A DNA stretch of 64,000 nucleotides from Macrothele yani (Eukaryota > Arthropoda > Arachnida > Araneae > Macrothelidae): assembly GCA_039090855.1 (NCBI GenBank), contig CM077011.1:20709001-20773000 (forward strand). Reading direction: 5' to 3'. Below, piece by piece: positions 44,555 through 56,504 of this stretch. The position numbers and the translations under genes were made by a program. The notes beneath the pieces are model-generated. The model had not been told where the DNA came from, ran no database searches, and saw only the letters and a list, made by a program, of their open reading frames with translations. Position 1 is the first letter of the stretch. Every line of letters begins with the position of its first letter.

Positions 44555-45352
44555 TTTTTTATTGGAAGTTTAACGACCACCGTGAGCAACTCAGTGTTCT
44601 ATAAGCAGTAGCCCGTCCCTAATTTAGGGACACTGGTTCCCGGGAAGGGATAGAGCTAGCGCGGTAAGACAAACAAAACATACATGCCTCACCGGGATTC
44701 GAACACGGACCCATCTCTGACGAAAGACCCGAAGCCATCGCTTAGACCAGTGTTTCCCAACCGCCGTTCTACAGACCGGTACTAGTCCGCGAGGGTTTAG
44801 CTGCTGGTCCGCGAGCAACGAGTGAATATATTTTTTTTACAAAGCTCTAAAATTATTGTAAACTTTTTCGACTGCGTATTTATTTCGAGAAAACCTTTTC
44901 AGTAGTTGTGGCAATCAAAATAAAGCACAAGAACATAATGGACATTTTTGCTGCACTGCATCTTGCACAAACGACGCTGTAAACCACGGCTCGAGAAAAT
45001 TATAACGAAGCAGCAGCAACAAACGACGCATTGACCCCCAGAAAAAATCATATTAACGGTAAGTAGAATATTGTGGTATTTTAATTATGGATTGTACTTA
45101 TTTATCATTAAAGAATTAAAAGTTTAAATGAGCTGTAAGGGGGTGACATGGAATAGCCTGTTATATAAATTATGGATTGTACACAGCGATCATTATAATA
45201 TAGAATATTAGGAGATTAAATATTGGAAAATAGCCTAAAGGTTTTGTTTCGGCATCGCCGGTTGGTCCGCGAAAGTTTCCCCAACGTCTTGCCGGTCCGC
45301 GATTGCAAAAAGTTTGGAAACTACTACCATAGACCCCTGCGCCACCGGAGCG
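44555..45352 (-). mobile_element. tRNA-derived SINE split by a hAT-like element
   Basis: On the minus strand the SINE 5' head is at 45327-45352 (GCTCCGGTGGCGCAGGGGTC) and the rest at 44555-44747, including GTTCGAATCCCGGTGAGGC (B box) and CCCTAAATTAGGGACGGGC. The head matches the start of the intact SINE at 52335 (GCTCCGGTGTCGTAGTGGTC). The interruption lies at GGTCTA in the A-box region. Confidence 0.8.
44748..45326. mobile_element. hAT-like non-autonomous element
   Basis: The ends CAGTGTTTCCCAACC and, inverted, TAGTAGTTTCCAAAC resemble hAT termini. The duplicated target is GCTTAGAC at 44740-44747 and CCATAGAC at 45327-45334 (6 of 8). GGTCCGCGA words occur near both ends. No transposase frame was recognised in the 579 bp. 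Confidence 0.7.
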
Positions 45353-46212
45353 TCAGCAAAGTGACTCATGTTTTTGCTGACGTCATTCTTTGATAACCAT
45401 GGACCATAGACCTATGCGCCACCGGAGCGTCAGCAAAGTGACTCATGTTTTTGCTGACGTCATCCTTTGATAACCATGGACCATAGACCTCTGCGCCACC
45501 GGAGCTTCAGCAAAGTGACTCATGTTTTTTGCTGACGTCATACTTTGATAAGCATAGACCATAGACCCTTGCGCCACCGGAGCGTCAGCAAAGTGACTCA
45601 TGTTTTTGCTGACGTCATCCTTTGATAACCATGGACCATAGACCCCTGCGCCAGCGGAGCGTCAGCAAAGTGACTCATGTTTTTGCCGACGTCATCCTTT
45701 GATAACCATGGCCCATAGATCCCTGCGCTACCGGAGCGTCAGCAAAGTGACTCATGTTTTTGCTGACGTCATACTTTGATAACCATAGACCATAGACCCC
45801 TGCGCCACCGGAGCGTCAGCAAAGGGACTCATGTTTTTGCTGACGTCATACTTTGATAAGCATAGACCATAGACCCCTGCGCCACCGGAGCGTCAGCAAA
45901 GGGACTCATATTTTTGCTGACGTCATCCTTTGATAACCATGGACCATAAACCCCTGCGCCACCGGAGCGTCAGCAAAGTGACTCCTGTTTTGGCTGACGT
46001 CATCTTTTGATAACCATGGACCATAGACCCCTGCGCCACCGGAGCGTCAGCAAAGTGACTCATGTTTTTGCTGACTTCATCCTTTGATAACCATGGACCA
46101 TAGATCCCTGCGTCAGCAAAGGGACTCATGTTTTTGCTGACTTCATCCTTTGATAACCATGGACCATAGACCCCTGGGCCACCGGAGTGTCAGCAAAGTG
46201 ACTAATGTTTTT
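45327..46212 (+). repeat. 77 bp array with SINE head, AP-1-like and CRE-like sites
   Basis: About 12 units. Each contains CCATAGACCCCTGCGCCACC then GGAG (the inverse of the SINE 5' head) and GCGTCAGCAAAGTGACTCAT then TTTTTGCTGACGTCA. TGACTCA (AP-1 consensus) is intact in 7 units and TGACGTCA (CRE consensus) in 8. CGTCAGCAAA and TTTGCTGACG within a unit form a hairpin. Unit 11 lacks part of the SINE segment. Confidence 0.95.
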
Positions 46213-46218
46213 TGGTGG

Positions 46219-46252
46219 TGTAACATAAGACTCATAAGAGTCTTATGTTACA
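46219..46252. repeat. Perfect 15 bp-arm hairpin
   Basis: TGTAACATAAGACTC, then ATAA, then GAGTCTTATGTTACA. It lies directly after the 77 bp array. No T-run follows, so a terminator role is not suggested. Confidence 0.95.
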
Positions 46253-46254
46253 TC

Positions 46255-46880
46255 AACAAAAACATCATCTTTATTGCGCTTGTAAGTAAGCTCTGTATTA
46301 ATCAAATCCTGGAAGTTAATCTGAAAGTGCATGCAGGACATAGTTAGGTCTTTCAGGTACGACGACAATGACGTATCCAGATTTTACAGATGATGAACCT
46401 TACGAACGTTAAGCTTCAAATCGAAGTTGAAACTTTAAAGTTAAGGATACAAATCTACACAATCAATTTAAAAACTATATTATAAGTGTTGCAGTGAGAC
46501 ATCCATGTGGCAAGGGCACATATGCCTATTAAACTGGTATCCAAAGGTATATATTAAATTGGATGGGAAAATCACAAGCACTGAATTACATGAGAATTTC
46601 AATTGACAGTAATGTGTCTAGAGTTGTGACAGATATAACATTATGACCAACGAGTCTTTATGTAAATCGAAGTTACGTGAGGTAGACGACGGAGCTTATG
46701 AATGTGATCAAACAGTATAAGTAATACTGAGGTCTGTTAGTGTTTCTCTTCCTGTTTAGGTGGGAAAAGCGGCGGAATTACGCGATACTAATCGTAACGG
46801 TCAGACGACTGAGCCATAGCGTTTTCGAGATGTAAAGGCCGTTAGGATTGTCATGGACAGCCATGGGCAGACATGAGCAC
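46255..46880. other. Spacer, nothing recognised
   Basis: No recognised feature. Confidence 0.35.
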
Positions 46881-46882
46881 CC

Positions 46883-47724
46883 ATGGTTAGTACCTTCAAA
46901 GATTGTTCCGAGCAAGGAATAGTTGGACCACTGCTGTTTAATATCTATACAAATGATATTTTTAATATAAACGCTAAATCTAATATTATCCTTTATGCAG
47001 ATGATACCACTTTGTTATTCAGTGGAACTGACCCAATTGTAATAATTTTACAAGGCAATATAGAATTACAGAAATATACGAAGTGGTTGGGAGCTAATGA
47101 ACTTGTACTAAATACAGATAAGATTAAAGCGGTAAACAAACCAATTTAAATAGTAAGTAATTTCACTTACCTTAGAATTATAAATGATTTAAAATGGAAT
47201 AAACACATAGAAAATCTTCTCAGTAAAATATAAAAAATATATCGGAATTGCAAGCCATGTTTTAATAAATCTTACGGTTAAAACATGAAAATTGTTATAT
47301 TCTATCTTAATTTACACACACTTTAATTATTGCCTATTAACATGGGGTCATACTACTCAATCCAATATTAAAAAACAGCAAATACTTCAAAACAAAATTT
47401 ATGAAACTAATAGATTTAAAATACAACTTTAACAGTAATTATATGCAGTTGGGTATTCAGGGTTTTAAAAGAGTTTTCCCTAATAAATATAATATAATGA
47501 CTGTTAAGCAAATATACGATTTTAACTAAGGCAACATTATGTATAAAAGAATAATAAATAACATAGAACATGATCTAATAAAAATTACTACTTATACACA
47601 TCAGTATGACACTAGAAATCATCATGTACTGATACCAGTTTTACCTAAAACTATAACCATAAAACAAAGACTATATTACTGTGGGCCAAGATTTTGGAAT
47701 TCATTACCTAGAGAACTAGCATAA
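46883..47724 (+). pseudogene. Non-LTR retrotransposon RT C-terminal half
   Basis: QGIVGPLLFNIYTNDIF matches RT palm motif B and its surroundings, and ILYADDTTLLFSG is the YADD box. VLNTDKIKAV follows, then stops and frame changes. Pieces such as FTYLRIINDLKWNKHI are still readable. The end reads YDTRNHHVLIPV and YYCGPRFWNSLPREL, the usual C-terminus of one group of arthropod non-LTR elements. It differs from the RT at 8820, whose downstream block is of another type. The 5' half is missing. Confidence 0.85.
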
Positions 47725-47727
47725 ATC

Positions 47728-48125
47728 AATAACTATAACTAATAAAAAAATTAAAGCATATATATTAAACTAACTGCAAAAAAAAAAGTAATAAAAAAGG
47801 GAGATAGGAAGGGGAAGTTAATCGGAAAGTCGAAGGGCAAGAGTGATCTCTAATTGTAACGCCGCGGAGATTTCATATTACGCTAATAGTATTCTATTTT
47901 CATTGCTGTCTTGGATTGTTGTCTTTACTTAGGGAGCTCGGAGATAAGTCAGGTCTCTGTGAGGCCTTTTCCCGGGGCTTCCTTGCAGTTGTCATCAAAT
48001 AAAATAAAATAAATAACAATGCAACAATAAATCATAAATCTATAACAGCAGAAATAATAAATGAAATGAAAAACCACGAACCGCCAGAAAGGTGTGAGGA
48101 GACCATGGCTCACCAATGCTAGAGG
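47728..48125. other. Spacer, nothing recognised
   Basis: No recognised feature. Confidence 0.35.
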
Positions 48126-48129
48126 TGAG

Positions 48130-48930
48130 TGACGGATATCCAGTATGGTACGAGCCAACAGAAGGCATACTGCTGCGCAACTCGGTTGGTAATTTGAATA
48201 CTGGTGACGGGAGTAATTTGGCACAACACAAACTGCATCAAACCCTGCCGAAAATGGGATTGCCTAGAACCAGGCGCTCCGTATCTCTGCGCTAACCCCG
48301 TTTCACTGTCTAAACAGCGCATATAATTAGAACGCTAACCTCAAAACTGGATTTTGAATGACTAAAAGAATGTCGTCTGGTCCAATGAATCTTTTTTCTT
48401 GTTGCACCATATTGCCGGCCGGGTACGTGCACGTAGTTAACCTGGAGAGTGTTGGCACTAGGATGCACTGTAGGACGAAAGCCAGTGGAGGAAGTCTAAT
48501 GTCTCGGGAAATATTCTGCTGAGAAACCCTCGGTCCAGTCAATCGTGTGTAGGAAACTATGACGTCTACCATCTATCTAAACTTAATTGCAGACAATGTA
48601 CATCGCTTCATGGCACCGGTACTCCCCTCGGCTAGTGTCTTCTTTAAGAAGGACAATGCGCCGTGCCACATTGTCCAGATTGTTCGAGAATTGGTCGTGG
48701 AGCATGAGAAACAATTTTAGGTTTTGTCCTGGCCTTCAAATTCCCCAGATATCTGCCCAATCGAGTATCTGTGGTGTGTGTTGGAACAGCATATCCGATC
48801 TCCCACATATCAACTACATAATTGTAAGGGTTAGAGAGTCTGCTGGTGCCATATATCCCAAGATACTTTCAGAAATCTTGTAGCGTCTATACAGCTGTTT
48901 TGGCTTCACGTGGAGGATCATCATATTAAG
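48130..48930 (+). pseudogene. Tc1-like transposase remnant
   Basis: Plus-strand pieces in order: LHQTLPKMGLPRTRRS, then LTSKLDFE-LKECRLVQ (where W..V.WSDES would lie; the first aspartate is lost), then HRFMAPVLPSASVFFKKDNA and PCHIVQIVRELVVEH (second catalytic aspartate), then WPSNSPDICPIEYLWCVLEQ (DD34E glutamate retained). Many stops and shifts mark it as old. Terminal repeats were not identified. Confidence 0.75.
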
Positions 48931-48934
48931 CAGA

Positions 48935-51730
48935 TGGAAATAATGTTTTGGCTTTCCTGAGCAAGTAAAACCCAAAAGTAATTTTTTAAGGAGTTGAAAT
49001 TCTTAAATGTAGGTGATAATTTTCTTTCGCTGTGTACCCACCAAGCGGCGAGAAAAGGAACCAAATTCTGATAGCATTTCAGAATTTAGACGCAGTTATT
49101 TTTACAACTTGTGTCTGCATTGATACTTCAAATTGCTTCTTAAACAAGAAGTTAAAATAAAAATTATATACTTTTTTTCTTCAGGTACATGTGCTTTTAA
49201 GGTATAGGTTTACAGAAATAGCAGGTGTAATTTGCCATAATCATACCATAAAAATATATGGGTCTTTCTGGCGGTTGATGATACTTCATTTACTAGCCAC
49301 AGAACAATGAGCGAACTTTGTTATCCATCATATGGTTGTAGGATTCTGTAGTTATGGCAGTCGATAAATATAGAGGAGTAATAACAGAGAGCTCATATCT
49401 GCCGAATCTCGCGCTGAAATCTTCCACACTGTGTAGCAAAGAGAACGATAAGGTCTGCCACCAAACAGCTGCTCGAACTGCGATCACCAGACATCGGGTC
49501 GATACTTCCTATCAGTTGCTGGCCAAGGACCGGTAAACGATTTCTACCCAGAAACGCCGCACCGAAGTTTATCTCTGGGACTTCGGAGAGACAATTAAAC
49601 ACGTTACATTTTCGGAAACTAGTTTCTCGCTTCCTAGGTTTATGTAGGCATCTCTCGGAACACGCGATAGCTCCCATTAAATTCGCATTTTGGTATTTCC
49701 CTCGGAACTTGCATCCTATCTGGGGTCTGCCACGATTTGAGTTTCTATTCCCGCTATGGCCAAGGAAGTGCTGATAGCAAAATGATTGCGTTGCCTCCGC
49801 TGTCAGAGACGTAGCGAAAGGCTACTTCACAGTAGACACTTCATTGAAATGTTTCCTTTTACATCTGTGTTGACTGAATTTCCGCCTACCTTCGTTGCCA
49901 CGGTTTAAAATCTGTTTCCAACCCCTAGTGCCGTCGTCATAGAGTCGATATAAATACCTTTTTTTTCTTTTCTAAGGATTTTAGGAATGGAAATAAATAT
50001 TTTGATGCGATCAAACATAAGCGGCGCTCCCATGTTAATACTGGAATGTCGCGAAATCAAAATGGCATTATATTTAAACTGCGGAGGTGAAGCTAGAGCG
50101 CCCGGGGAATAAAATACCGAATTCTGATAGCGTATTTGAACTTAAATTCAGCTGAGGTCTGAATATCAGGTGAATCACCTATTTTCAGTTAATCGATTCT
50201 ACAGCAGGTGAAAATATTTAGAGAAAACTCGGGGGTTTCGCTTAAAGTAATAAGGGTGGCAAGCACCACAAAGAAAGTTCTCTGGGTGTAGGAAGGGGAA
50301 AATCTATACTCCTAGGCGAATCTTTTGAAAATAATTCTGAATTGAAATGTTGAAGAACATCAAAGGAGGAGCGCATAAATAGAAATGCGAAAAGCGGAAT
50401 AGGAAGAATCTCTGATTAAACAAGCTTGAAATAGATGAAGAATCGAAGTGGTCCTTGGGAGCAGCGTTACCATTCTACTCATCAGTAGATCGATTGATTT
50501 TGGCTGATCTACTGATAGATTTTAGTAAATCACGGAAATCTACTGATATTTTAAGGTTTTAAGGGAATCACCGGAACTTTCTATTGTCGTGCCTGTCTTT
50601 GGTTGGTGGCATAATATTTTTACAGATGTGTTTTCCTACAAAACCTGAAATAATTTTTATAATGCACCTCTGATACTGATTTTATATAATTTTTCAAACA
50701 CTTTATCTTTATTATTGTTACGTTTATCAAATATTTTAGAGGTCAAAAAATTCCAGAATTAGTTCAATGGATTCCTTGTGTGCGTGTGTATGTATGTATG
50801 TAAGATGATTAAAAATGAATGATGGCTGAACACCGTTGGTGAATATTTTACTTTCCACTGGTTCAGTTGACAATTATCAACTCAAACCATGTTGCTCAAA
50901 CCAGCACTATGCTACTCAAACTGGCACTTGTCTGAGGAGAAAAAGTAAACTAATCTTGCAGTTTTAATACTACCGCAAATTAAATTGATACATTTCCAAA
51001 TCCATACTGCTTATCATGATCTTTTTAAATTTAGATGGATCTAGATGGTCAGTAATATAAATATTATCTTCAGCATTTTCCAAAAACTCAAAATACTAAA
51101 AATCGTGTATGGTAAGATATTTATGTTAATGATACTTTTTAGAGTGTAGAAGTTGTTTCACCTATAATGAGAACACCTGGGTTGTGTTCATTAAAAAATG
51201 TATGTTTATTATTTTTGTTTTGTGGAAGATAACATATGGGACCGACACAACTGTGATTATGTTAGGGCCAATATAATTATTATCTGCACAATTAATTTTA
51301 AAATGATGATCGTTACTAATGTTTTATATAAAAAAGATGGATCAATACCGTATTAGTTTGGATTTGCATTAAGGTGTTGACTACGAATGTGTGGAATACC
51401 GTTGTTATTTGAATAATCAATAGTTTTGAGTGTTCCTTCACATTGAGAATGCATCAAATTCTACATTAAATTTAACACATGGTGCCTATTTCAAGCTAAA
51501 AACCAGGTCTACTGATTTCTACTGAATCTTTTAGCTGTGGTCTACTTACTTCAGGTAAACACTTCTGGGAACACTGCTCGGGAGACATATGAGTATGGAC
51601 ACTTGCCAATTTATACCGATATATTACATTTACGTGTAGTTTTACATGTGTGAGCATATACCTATGAACATATTAGTCTATGAACATGCGTTAATCCAGG
51701 AACATAACGTTCATATGCATATGAAAGCAA
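48935..51730. other. 2.8 kb stretch, nothing recognised
   Basis: No protein motif, array or terminal repeat recognised. A (TGTG/TATG) run lies near 50780-50800. Confidence 0.35.
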
Positions 51731-51734
51731 AATG

Positions 51735-51915
51735 TTTGTAGCATGTTGCACCAAAACGTTGTGCTACACCATCTTTTTGGGCGAAGTAAACCATCGTGCG
51801 GTCCATGAGACACCCAAAATCTTTGTGAAATTATGGTGCCGGATAGGCGCCAAGTTGCACCAATTGCACCTTGCTTTTGCGTCTTTCGTGCAGCACACAA
51901 AGACGTATCTCAGGC
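51735..51915 (-). mobile_element. GCACCA-rich MITE-like element, second copy
   Basis: CATGTTGCACCAAAACGTTG, then TACACCATC and TTTTTGGGCGAAGTAAACCA, match the inverse of the right half of 27215-27465 (GTTGCACCAAAACATGGTGC and so on). The right half has GCACCAATTGCACC words. It is more decayed than the first copy. Confidence 0.6.
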
Positions 51916-52011
51916 AAAAAAGTTGATCCAGTACTATTTTTATGTCAAACCTACTAAAAATGTTTTAGCAGTGTACACTAATCTATGGACAGATATCAAT
52001 CTACGTTGTTC

Positions 52012-52950
52012 TTCTAATCAATAAACTTTTTGTTTAAAGATCTGCTAATCATCTTATGACTTCTATTTAGCGTTTTCCTAATCAACTGATAAACTTTTGT
52101 TTAGTACTCTGATCAACTGATAAAACTAGATTTATTGACCTGTCAACTAAAAAAACTTCATTTAGGGATCTGATCAACTGATAAACATTTAGTTAGTGTT
52201 CTCCTGATCCACTGCTAAAACTTATTTTGTGTTCTCGTAATAAAATGGTAAATCTATATTTAGTGTTCTCGTAATCAACTGGTAAAGCTTTTTTTTTAAT
52301 GTTGTGCTGATCAACTGATAAACCTGTTTTTTCCGCTCCGGTGTCGTAGTGGTCTACGTTATGGCTTATGACCATTCGTCGGAGAGTAGACCGGGCTCAA
52401 ATCCCGGTGAGGCTGGGATGTTGTGTTTGTTTTACGGCACTGGCTCTCTTCCTTCCCTGGAATCAGTGGTCCTAAATTAGGGACGGGCAACTACTGCTTA
52501 TTGCCCGTTGAGTTGCTGACGGTGGTCGTTAAACCTTCAATAAAAAACAAACAAACTGTATTTAGTGTTCTCCTGCTTAACTGATAAACCTTTATTTATT
52601 ATTCCCTTGGTCAACCTTTTTTATTCTCCTACTCAATCAGTAAACGTTTATTTTGTGTTCTCCTACTTAATCAGTAAACATTTATTTAGTATTCTACTTA
52701 TCAACTGATAAACTTTTGTTTAGTTCTCTCTTTATTAGCTGATAAACGTATAGTTATCATTCTCTTAATCAACTCATAAACCTTTATTTAGTGATTTCCT
52801 AATCAACTGATAAACTTTTTGTTTAGTGTTCTCCTAATCAACCGATAAACATGTATTTAGTATTCTTCTACTTTACTGATAAACCATTATTTAGTGTTCT
52901 CCTAATCAACGAATTAACATTTACATATTGCATTTCTGATCAACTCAATC
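52012..52950 (+). repeat. Degenerate 34-48 bp AT-rich array, split by a SINE
   Basis: The core of each unit is TTAGTGTTCTCCTAATCAAC followed by TGATAAAC. Units lie on both sides of the SINE at 52335-52556. Length varies by indels and identity is modest. Confidence 0.85.
52335..52556 (+). mobile_element. tRNA-derived SINE, complete
   Basis: The head GCTCCGGTGTCGTAGTGGTC has an A-box-like motif and GGGCTCAAATCCCGGTGAGG a B-box-like motif. The core CCTAAATTAGGGACGGGC follows, with an A-rich tail AATAAAAAACAAACAAAC at the end. It is the most complete copy in the window and serves as the reference for the others. Confidence 0.9.
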
Positions 52951-53101
52951 TTTTATTTAAGTTGCGCTATGTTCATTTGACATTTGAAGGGTAAGACAGC
53001 ATTTGTGGACACATTCCTATTTTATAAAAACATCATTCTAACACGTTGTTCTATCGAAAAATATAAACAACGTATTTTTAATTCTTCCTGGACTTTGAAA
53101 T

Positions 53102-53175
53102 TCTGAACACACAGCCTGAAAACGTACACACTCGTTCTGAACACACAGCCTGAAAACGTACACACTCGTTCTTAC
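53102..53175 (+). repeat. 35 bp perfect tandem duplication
   Basis: TTCTGAACACACAGCCTGAA then AACGTACACACTCG occurs twice in direct succession. Confidence 0.9.
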
Positions 53176-53179
53176 AGAG

Positions 53180-53930
53180 AACCTTATTCTGTAACTGTGC
53201 CGCCACATTGCATATCAAGCCTATTCTTTCCTTTTAACGCTTTTGCATTGTTCAGTTATGCCAACTAGGTAGTTTATCAATGACGAGAACATGCTTAAAA
53301 AGAAATGGTGGTACTGGAATTATTACCATTGAAAATTTCACCACTCTATGATTGATAGAGGAATCAAGGACTTGGATACGCTAAATTGCTCCATTAAATT
53401 ATCTAAAAATAGAAATATCCCGATAAAATCCAAATGTCCTTCGAAATTTGAAAGTCGTTAAATACGTAAAAAAAAAAATCCTACAAGTCTATAGAGTACA
53501 TCTTGAGTAGCAGATTGCTTCAAATATGGAAGATATACAAGGAAATAATCCCAGAAATAATACAGTATACGGTTCAAGTCACTCCTATCATAGATTACCT
53601 TTAAAACTCAACATTGCTCTCAAGTCTTCCTTTATTTCTTATCAGAGAAATGTTGGAAATTTTGACGCAATTAAAGGCGCCGAGAATCATATTTCACATT
53701 TCATTGATTGGCGTCACTCACGACCACACTGAGCCACAGTCCGGTACATACTAAGGGAAATAAATCATCAAATGATCATATGTAGAAGATTTTAGGAAGG
53801 GAGTGTCTGACCCCAAGTCTTAAACAACCCTTAGAAATCGGAACCTAGGAGATTTGGGCTAGAGTGCCCGATAGGAAAGTGACACGGAAGCGAAGCAGAA
53901 AGAAGGAGAAAGACGCCCTTATTTATTATC
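53180..53930. other. Spacer, nothing recognised
   Basis: No recognised feature. A 12-base G run lies at about 53931-53942. Confidence 0.35.
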
Positions 53931-53944
53931 GGGGGGGGGGGGGT

Positions 53945-54090
53945 AGCAGTACTCGGAGTCCGACGGCTTAACGTGCCCATCCGACGCACGGCGGATATTT
54001 AGTGGATCGAGCGTTCGTACCTGCCTGGAATCGAACCTGAGGTCCTTTTCGTAGCAGTCACGAATGTTGCCCGCTAGGCCACCCGCAGCT
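53945..54090 (-). mobile_element. tRNA-derived SINE, another type
   Basis: On the minus strand, GGGTGGCCTAGCGGGCAACA carries an A-box-like motif and GGTTCGATTCCAGGCAGGTA a B box, with usual tRNA spacing. The body does not match the SINE at 52335, so the source family differs. Confidence 0.7.
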
Positions 54091-54094
54091 CTTA

Positions 54095-55265
54095 AGGGGA
54101 ATAAGTCATAAGATTTACCAATTCCTGACATTGTGCGGGATTTAGATAGGTGGATTAATGAATGGCATTGGCATAAAACCAATGAAGGAAGATATACGAG
54201 TCATAAAAGTAAATAATTACTAAACTCTGGCGGCGGCAATAGTAAGCTTTTCATCTGATTAGTTTTTCAAAAATACTTATTATTCATATTTAAATGTACA
54301 TAAGAAACGACTCTGTCACCAATGAAATGGCATGCAGCTACAAATGTCCATCTGCGCAAGTGCAAGCTAAAATCTGTCTTTAAGATAGAAAGAAAAGCTG
54401 AATCGCAAGTGTGTTAGTCAGAGCGATTGGTAACTTTTGGTGTAGTATATCTACAGATTTTACTCCGACTGGTTATATATCATTTTGAAGCTCTCGTGAA
54501 TAGCAGGTAACCCACCTTGGAGGGGGGGAGGTATCGGGAGGAAGCAATTTTTAATTGAAACGAGTGATTTTCATACCATCAAATATGCATTTTTGTATTG
54601 GCTTTTATCACATTTACATGAGGTTCTCGTAATTTATGCAGATTGCAATGAGATACTGTTGCGTTTATGTAAAATGTGCTAAAATAATGTTATAATGTTG
54701 GGCAATAGTTCAGTAAAATATTTTGTTGAGTAGTAATGGAATTTAATATTGTTTCACTTCGTGGGACAGCATGCCTCACGGTCAGATTTGAACAGTGGTT
54801 TTGACAATGACGCACCGTTACCCATTTTCGTTACATCGAAATCTTTTACTTGGGATTTACTACTGTCAGGAAAGATGCATAACATCAAAAACCGAAAGGT
54901 GAGACTTCTGAAGGACCGTAATACGTTTTGATAACTGTGGCGTGAGAAAATAAAAATTGCCTACCCTTTGAGGGGAAGTAGGAAGCGTGTGAATCCGGAG
55001 AGGCGTAATTTTAAGTCTTATCCTGCCTCTCCAGATGCGAAACACTATCTCTGGCTTTGCAACACACTGGCATAAGGAAAGAATAATGACAATTAACCAA
55101 AAATGGCTGAAAGTTCAACAAAAATGGAAAGTTAAAACAGGCAGTATATGTCGCACATTGTAGGACAAAAACTGTAATACCTTCTTTAAAAAGAACACAC
55201 CTCAAGTACAATTGAAATTTTTTCAGAATCACTAATTCGATACTTTTGTTGTCTTCTAAACTATA
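54095..55265. other. Spacer, nothing recognised
   Basis: No recognised feature. Confidence 0.35.
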
Positions 55266-55275
55266 AGTTGACAAT

Positions 55276-56026
55276 ATGTGGCGGACTGGGTCTAAAAAAA
55301 TTGTTTACCAGAAGACAAAGAGGGGCACACCCACAACTACTGTATAAGGCTATCATTGAATTTTTGTAAGAAATAAATAAAATTTTCAAAAAATACATAA
55401 GTGGAAAAAAGGTACAATTAGAATTTTTGCGAAATAAATTTATATTTTTTAATAATTACAGTGCTCATGTATTGTACATATTGCTGGCAGTAAAATGTAC
55501 AATATAGTGAAGCTCCAATATTATTGCACACAGTAATAATATTGGAACTTCTATTATATTTCCAAGCTACTAAAAGGTCATTAATATTTTGTGTGTTTTG
55601 AATATATCAATTTTGGGTTTTAGTAATCTATGGCTGATGTTAACTGATAGGAGGAATATGTTCTATATATTATTAAAAATATGTTCAACTCGAGATATTT
55701 CTACTGTTCTCGTCAGCTCCTTGCTTTTCTTATCCACTACCGAATGGTGACCTCAAAGGAGCCACGATCGAGAAAAGTGTTTTGTAGGACCAAACAGGGT
55801 TAGAGGAGGCCCAATAATTATTAAGAATAATACTGAGGTTATTGCTGTGATTGAAACAGAAGACTTAACTGAAGTGATTCTAAAATTCGTCTCAGTACAA
55901 CGTCTTTCATATTCGCTAGAAGATACAGCAATGATTTGCACATAGCGTCTAATGTTTAAGGGGGCCCACTTCATCAGGGGCCCACTTGTCATCCGGCCAG
56001 CTGACACCCAGGCCGGTCCGCCACTG
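55276..56026. mobile_element. hAT-like non-autonomous element
   Basis: The left end GTGGCGGACTGGGTC and the inverted right end CAGTGGCGGACCGGCCTGGG mark it. TTGACAAT (55268-55275) and TTAGCAAT (56027-56034) are a probable 8 bp target duplication (6 of 8). No transposase was recognised. A hairpin, CTCCAATATTATT and AATAATATTGGA with a 9 bp gap, lies at about 55513-55551. Confidence 0.7.
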
Positions 56027-56039
56027 TTAGCAATCATCC

Positions 56040-56495
56040 TACGATATCATAATTATTTCTCATAAGACTGATTCAACCTGTGATGTTTATAACAGCCAGA
56101 TTTATTTTCATTCTTCAAGTGGCTTCTTTAGTCTTTATATCCTTTTCGCGCAGAGTACTTTGAACAGGGTACCAGTCTTCCTAAACAGATTACAGAATCT
56201 AATGAATCAAGAGGCATATTTGCAATTCTGTAAGTGCCCATAGCAAATGAGAATTAACTGCAATGAGCACATTGCGGAATAAGGACGACTCACGATGCTG
56301 TCTCCTCGCCCATTACTGCCGACGTTGCACTAACCATTTTTCAGACTTTGTTTTTCTTAGACACAAGAATTACGCCTTGCACTATAGTTTCGATCTTTCA
56401 AAGCAACATACTCAGCTGCATGAGATACTTGTTTATCAAAAGAAATATGCGATATGATTTTTCTTAAGCTCGCATTTTTAGCACGTCTTTTGTAA
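56040..56495. other. Spacer, nothing recognised
   Basis: No recognised feature. Confidence 0.35.
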
Positions 56496-56504
56496 AAAAA
56501 GACC

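Noticed and set aside
46219..46252. Transcription terminator
   Set aside because: Perfect hairpin, but without a T-run and without a gene in front of it; bacterial-type terminators are not expected here.
55753..56037. 94-codon minus-strand frame
   Set aside because: It lies within the hAT-like element and overlaps its terminal repeat. No motif.
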